Below, piece by piece: positions 62,264-64,000 of a stretch of 64,000 nucleotides of DNA. Under the pieces are notes generated by a model that made no database searches, was not told the origin of the DNA, and saw nothing but the letters and a program-made list of their open reading frames with translations. Origin of the DNA: Soonwooa sp032062245 (GTDB lineage: Bacteria; Bacteroidota; Bacteroidia; Flavobacteriales; Weeksellaceae); assembly GCF_032062245.1 (NCBI RefSeq), contig NZ_DAMBQF010000009.1:1-64000 (forward strand), read 5' to 3'. A program made the position numbers and the translations under genes. The stretch's first letter is position 1, and each line of letters starts with the position of its first letter.

Positions 62264-62342
62264 ATTAAAACATAAAATATTGATTATCAACTATGGTTAT
62301 TTTTGAAGAAGTAAAATAAACTCAGTGAGTTTGGCAATAAAT

Positions 62343-62377
62343 AATCCCTTCACGAAAGTGAGGGGATTTTTCTTTTT
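62343..62377. terminator. Hairpin terminator with GAAA tetraloop
   Basis: AATCCCTTCAC pairs with GTGAGGGGATT around GAAA; a T-rich tract follows on the plus strand (TTTTTCTTTTT). On the minus strand it lies 24 bases beyond the toxin stop and could also serve it. Confidence 0.7.
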
Positions 62378-62400
62378 AGATCAATATTAATGGAAAAAAA

Positions 62401-62724
62401 TTACAAATATTTCTTCAATTCAGAATGGCTATAGGTGATGAAAGTAACGAGGTAGCGATTTCCAAAATTCTCAAAAAAAATATACCAAGTCGTATTTGTA
62501 TTTGCTTTGTAGAAAATATATTTAGATCCTAATTCTAATAAATTTTCGAGTGTGCTATTAAATGGAAAAATGGGTAAATTGTATTCAATGAAATCATATA
62601 TTCTTTGTACATATTTTTGCGCATCTTCCTCAAATCCAAAATATTCATTTTGAAACAAGGTCAATACCAATTCTTCCAAATAGTCTATAACATTGCTTTG
62701 AAGAATAATATTTATTTCTTCCAA
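62401..62724 (-). CDS. RelE/ParE-like toxin
   Basis: A 107-residue protein. The order of elements, helix (VIDYLEELVLTLFQNEYFGF), helix (EDAQKYVQRIYDFIEYNLPI), then strands (SKYIFYKANTNTTWYIFFEN, RYLVTFITYSHSELKKYL), fits the RelE/ParE-fold toxins found in flavobacteria, in which 'TtWyiFFe....yLv.fi.n.H....yl' closes the protein. ParE types poison gyrase and RelE types cut mRNA at the ribosome; the sequence does not decide which. It overlaps the upstream small antitoxin gene by 13 bases. Confidence 0.65.
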   Translation of the reverse strand: MEEINIILQSNVIDYLEELVLTLFQNEYFGFEEDAQKYVQRIYDFIEYNLPIFPFNSTLENLLELGSKYIFYKANTNTTWYIFFENFGNRYLVTFITYSHSELKKYL

Positions 62725-62909
62725 GGTAAAGTTTTTATATAATCAGAAGTTCTTTTTCGAGCTTCCGCAACCGAAATCCCTCTTTCCCATTCCTTTTCGA
62801 AATCGAAAGATTTTCTTTTTCGGATTTTGTTGATTTCTTCAATCAATGCTGGATTTTCTAATGATTGAATCCATTTGATGATTTCAATTTTCTCGGCACA
62901 CAGATTCAT
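62712..62909 (-). CDS. Small antitoxin
   Basis: A 65-residue protein starting at an internal ATG (MNLCAEKIEIIKWIQSLENP); the frame is open 11 codons further (62942), but the added residues are of poor quality and overlap the likely leader. After a helix (ALIEEINKIRKRKSFDFEKE) comes a Glu/Lys/Arg-rich tail WERGISVAEARKRTSDYIKT. This head-helix and basic tail match the antitoxins paired with RelE/ParE-like toxins in the phylum. The toxin gene begins within its last codons, the usual antitoxin-first order. Confidence 0.6.
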   Translation of the reverse strand: MNLCAEKIEIIKWIQSLENPALIEEINKIRKRKSFDFEKEWERGISVAEARKRTSDYIKTLPWKK

Positions 62910-63016
62910 TTTTTGAAGTTTTATATTAAAAAAGATAAGCAATTAACTCAAAAAATGATTAAATGCCAATTATCACATTATCAATTTTTTAACATTAAAA
63001 TTCAAAATTTAATTTG

Positions 63017-63024
63017 TACTTTTG
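63017..63024 (+). promoter_or_regulatory. TAnnTTTG -7 box of the J/KTSC gene
   Basis: TACTTTTG, 53 bases before the ATG at 63077. No -33 match, but the box is exact and the start codon follows an A-rich leader. Confidence 0.5.
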
Positions 63025-63076
63025 CACTCCAAAATTCAGAACGTAATTGTATCTGAATTCATTAAAATTTAGAACA

Positions 63077-63523
63077 ATGAAAAGAATTGGTGAGCACAGA
63101 AAACTTCTTGGAGTAGATAAAGATGTAACTCTTAAAGAGTTGAAAACCATTTACAGAAACACGATGAAGGATTCGCATCCTGATAAATTCGTCAATGATG
63201 AAGTTGGGAAATTGGAAGCTGAAGAAAAAAGCAAGACAGTTATTGAAGCCTATCATTTTTTGGTGAGCATCAATAAAGAAACTCAAGAAAAATATAAAGA
63301 AGAATACAGGGAAACAATTTCTAAAAGTAATATTGAAGATTTTGATTACGAAAAATCAATCTTGAAAATTCAACATTTGAATGGTAAAATGTACGAATAC
63401 ATCGGTGTTCCAAGAAATACATTTATCAAAATGGTGAACGCAGATTCACCAAGTCGTTTTGCAAGAAGACACATCTACGGAAATTTCATTTACAGAAAAT
63501 CTGGAGAAGCCATGGTTGATTAA
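63077..63523 (+). CDS. J-domain protein with C-terminal KTSC domain
   Basis: A 148-residue protein that starts at the ATG giving MKRIGEHRKLLGVDKDVTLK; ten codons upstream the frame is open from a TTG, which is unlikely. Residues 1-80 form a J domain with the DnaK-stimulating HPD motif (TMKDSHPDKFVNDE) and helices typical of a co-chaperone. Residues 92-148 form a KTSC domain (LKIQHLNGKMYEYIGVPRNT, FIKMVNADSPSRFARRHIYG), a small beta fold of unknown role. The fusion is found in flavobacteria. It may feed clients to DnaK, itself encoded 28 kb away. It is monocistronic with its own terminator. Confidence 0.88.
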   Translation: MKRIGEHRKLLGVDKDVTLKELKTIYRNTMKDSHPDKFVNDEVGKLEAEEKSKTVIEAYHFLVSINKETQEKYKEEYRETISKSNIEDFDYEKSILKIQHLNGKMYEYIGVPRNTFIKMVNADSPSRFARRHIYGNFIYRKSGEAMVD

Positions 63524-63540
63524 TTCAAATTCTAATATAA

Positions 63541-63573
63541 AAAATCCCCTAATAGAAGTTGAGGGGATTTTTG
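63541..63573 (+). terminator. Rho-independent terminator
   Basis: AAAATCCCCT pairs with AGGGGATTTT around an 11-base loop, followed by T residues. It ends the J/KTSC gene and lies 4 bases from the convergent T9SS gene, which it may also serve. Confidence 0.8.
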
Positions 63574-63576
63574 TTA

Positions 63577-64000
63577 CTATTTTTTAATAAAGGTTTTTGT
63601 GATTTTTTCTAATTTTTCATTATATCCAATCAATGTATAAACGCCATTACTAAGTTTTGAAACATTTACACTCAAATTATTTTGATCGAAGACTTTTACA
63701 GCTCTCCCACCCGACTCAAATATTTTAAGATCTGAAAGTGCTTCAGTAAAATACAATATTGAAGTTGCTGGATTTGGATAAACTTCAACTTTAATTTTGT
63801 GAAGCGATTCTACTGGATAATACTTTTGTAAAAAACGTAGCGCTTGTCCGTGTTCCTGATGCACAACTTGGTTTAATAAAAACTTTATACATTGTATTTG
63901 GTTGCAAATTGATAAGATTATATGTCTTCGAATTAACATTAGAATTAGCAACCATCTGTCTATCAGCTAGCCTATAGTAAAAATACAGTAAAAGCTAGTC
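63577..64000 (-). pseudogene. 3' part of a T9SS cargo gene, frameshifted
   Basis: Read on the minus strand from the right edge, one frame gives a fibronectin-III-like strand set (SKTYNLINLQPNTMYKVFIK, PSCASGTRTSATFFTK). At about 63824-63827, a run of four T residues on the plus strand, the reading must shift to continue with ESLHKIKVEVYPNPATSILY and SNGVYTLIGYNEKLEKITKT, a complete type A T9SS sorting domain ending in FIKK. The upstream part is cut by the window edge. A one-base slip in a short run could be a read error, so I call it probable rather than certain. Confidence 0.65.

Noticed and set aside
62296..62320. Short frame ending FEEVK just right of attR, like the C-terminus of DnaK (15 of 18 bases agree), suggesting a copied dnaK 3' end.
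   Set aside because: The match covers only six codons, lies on the wrong side of the att core for a target-gene duplication, and sequence after the stop is unlike the dnaK downstream region. Chance cannot be excluded.
1..64000. CRISPR arrays, tRNA, rRNA or insertion sequences.
   Set aside because: No regularly spaced repeats of 20-40 bases, no cloverleaf, no ribosomal RNA core sequence and no transposase were seen. Absence of tRNA at attL also rules out tRNA-targeted integration here.

Overview
The window reads as an AT-rich chromosome segment from a flavobacterium, most probably Weeksellaceae (Chryseobacterium or a close relative). The signs are many TAnnTTTG boxes (the -7 element of the Bacteroidota housekeeping sigma) upstream of genes, several type IX secretion (T9SS) C-terminal sorting domains, a long 301-residue NusB followed by a DUF1573 lipoprotein and YajC, a class II HMG-CoA reductase, and very frequent signal peptides ending in AQ. 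The genus is inferred from protein style; no search was run.

Backbone, about 1-35300. Intact genes cover housekeeping and stress: a guanidinium-type SMR exporter, uvrC, hutH, a dioxygenase, YceI, an MFS carrier, HMG-CoA reductase, sucC, an MscS channel, an ECF sigma factor with a membrane partner, nusB-DUF1573-yajC, rpoN, NfeD plus flotillin, a luciferase-like oxidoreductase, a ppk1-ppx polyphosphate operon and dnaK. Between them lie eight clearly broken genes: a Crp/Fnr remnant, a small membrane protein, a GIDE-domain protein, LemA, two T9SS cargo proteins, a GH29 alpha-L-fucosidase and a TPR/LuxR-type regulator. They carry in-frame stops, frameshifts and internal deletions. dnaK has a sigma-54-like promoter and a TGACA palindrome upstream.

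Candidate integrated mobile element, about 35337-62263. Just downstream of the dnaK terminator is a sequence TTTTTGT-N2-CATATTTGTACC that recurs 26.9 kb later, directly behind the last cargo gene. I propose these as attL and attR. The left arm holds an HTH/zinc-finger protein, tyrosine integrase, second HTH protein, VapE-type primase-helicase, toprim primase and MobV relaxase, with three repeat arrays that could be integrase/Xis arm sites, a replication or control region, and oriT. Cargo follows: an ion-transport operon (NhaA, K+ channel, DUF389); a secreted TPR-CHAT putative protease convergent with an ECF sigma and a membrane-spanning TPR anti-sigma candidate; a T9SS protein with ELWxxDGT repeats; an eight-gene exported-protein block beginning with that protein and OmpA and including two tandem pairs of diverged paralogues; and a 1223-residue STAND-type NTPase with a possible nuclease-like N-terminus at the far end, a position typical of defence cargo. 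No broken gene was seen inside the element.

Right flank, 62264-64000: a ParE-like toxin with its antitoxin, a J-domain plus KTSC protein, and the broken 3' end of another T9SS gene. No rRNA, tRNA, CRISPR array or insertion sequence was recognised. The most interesting candidates are the STAND NTPase, the CHAT/sigma/anti-sigma circuit and the exported lipoprotein operon.
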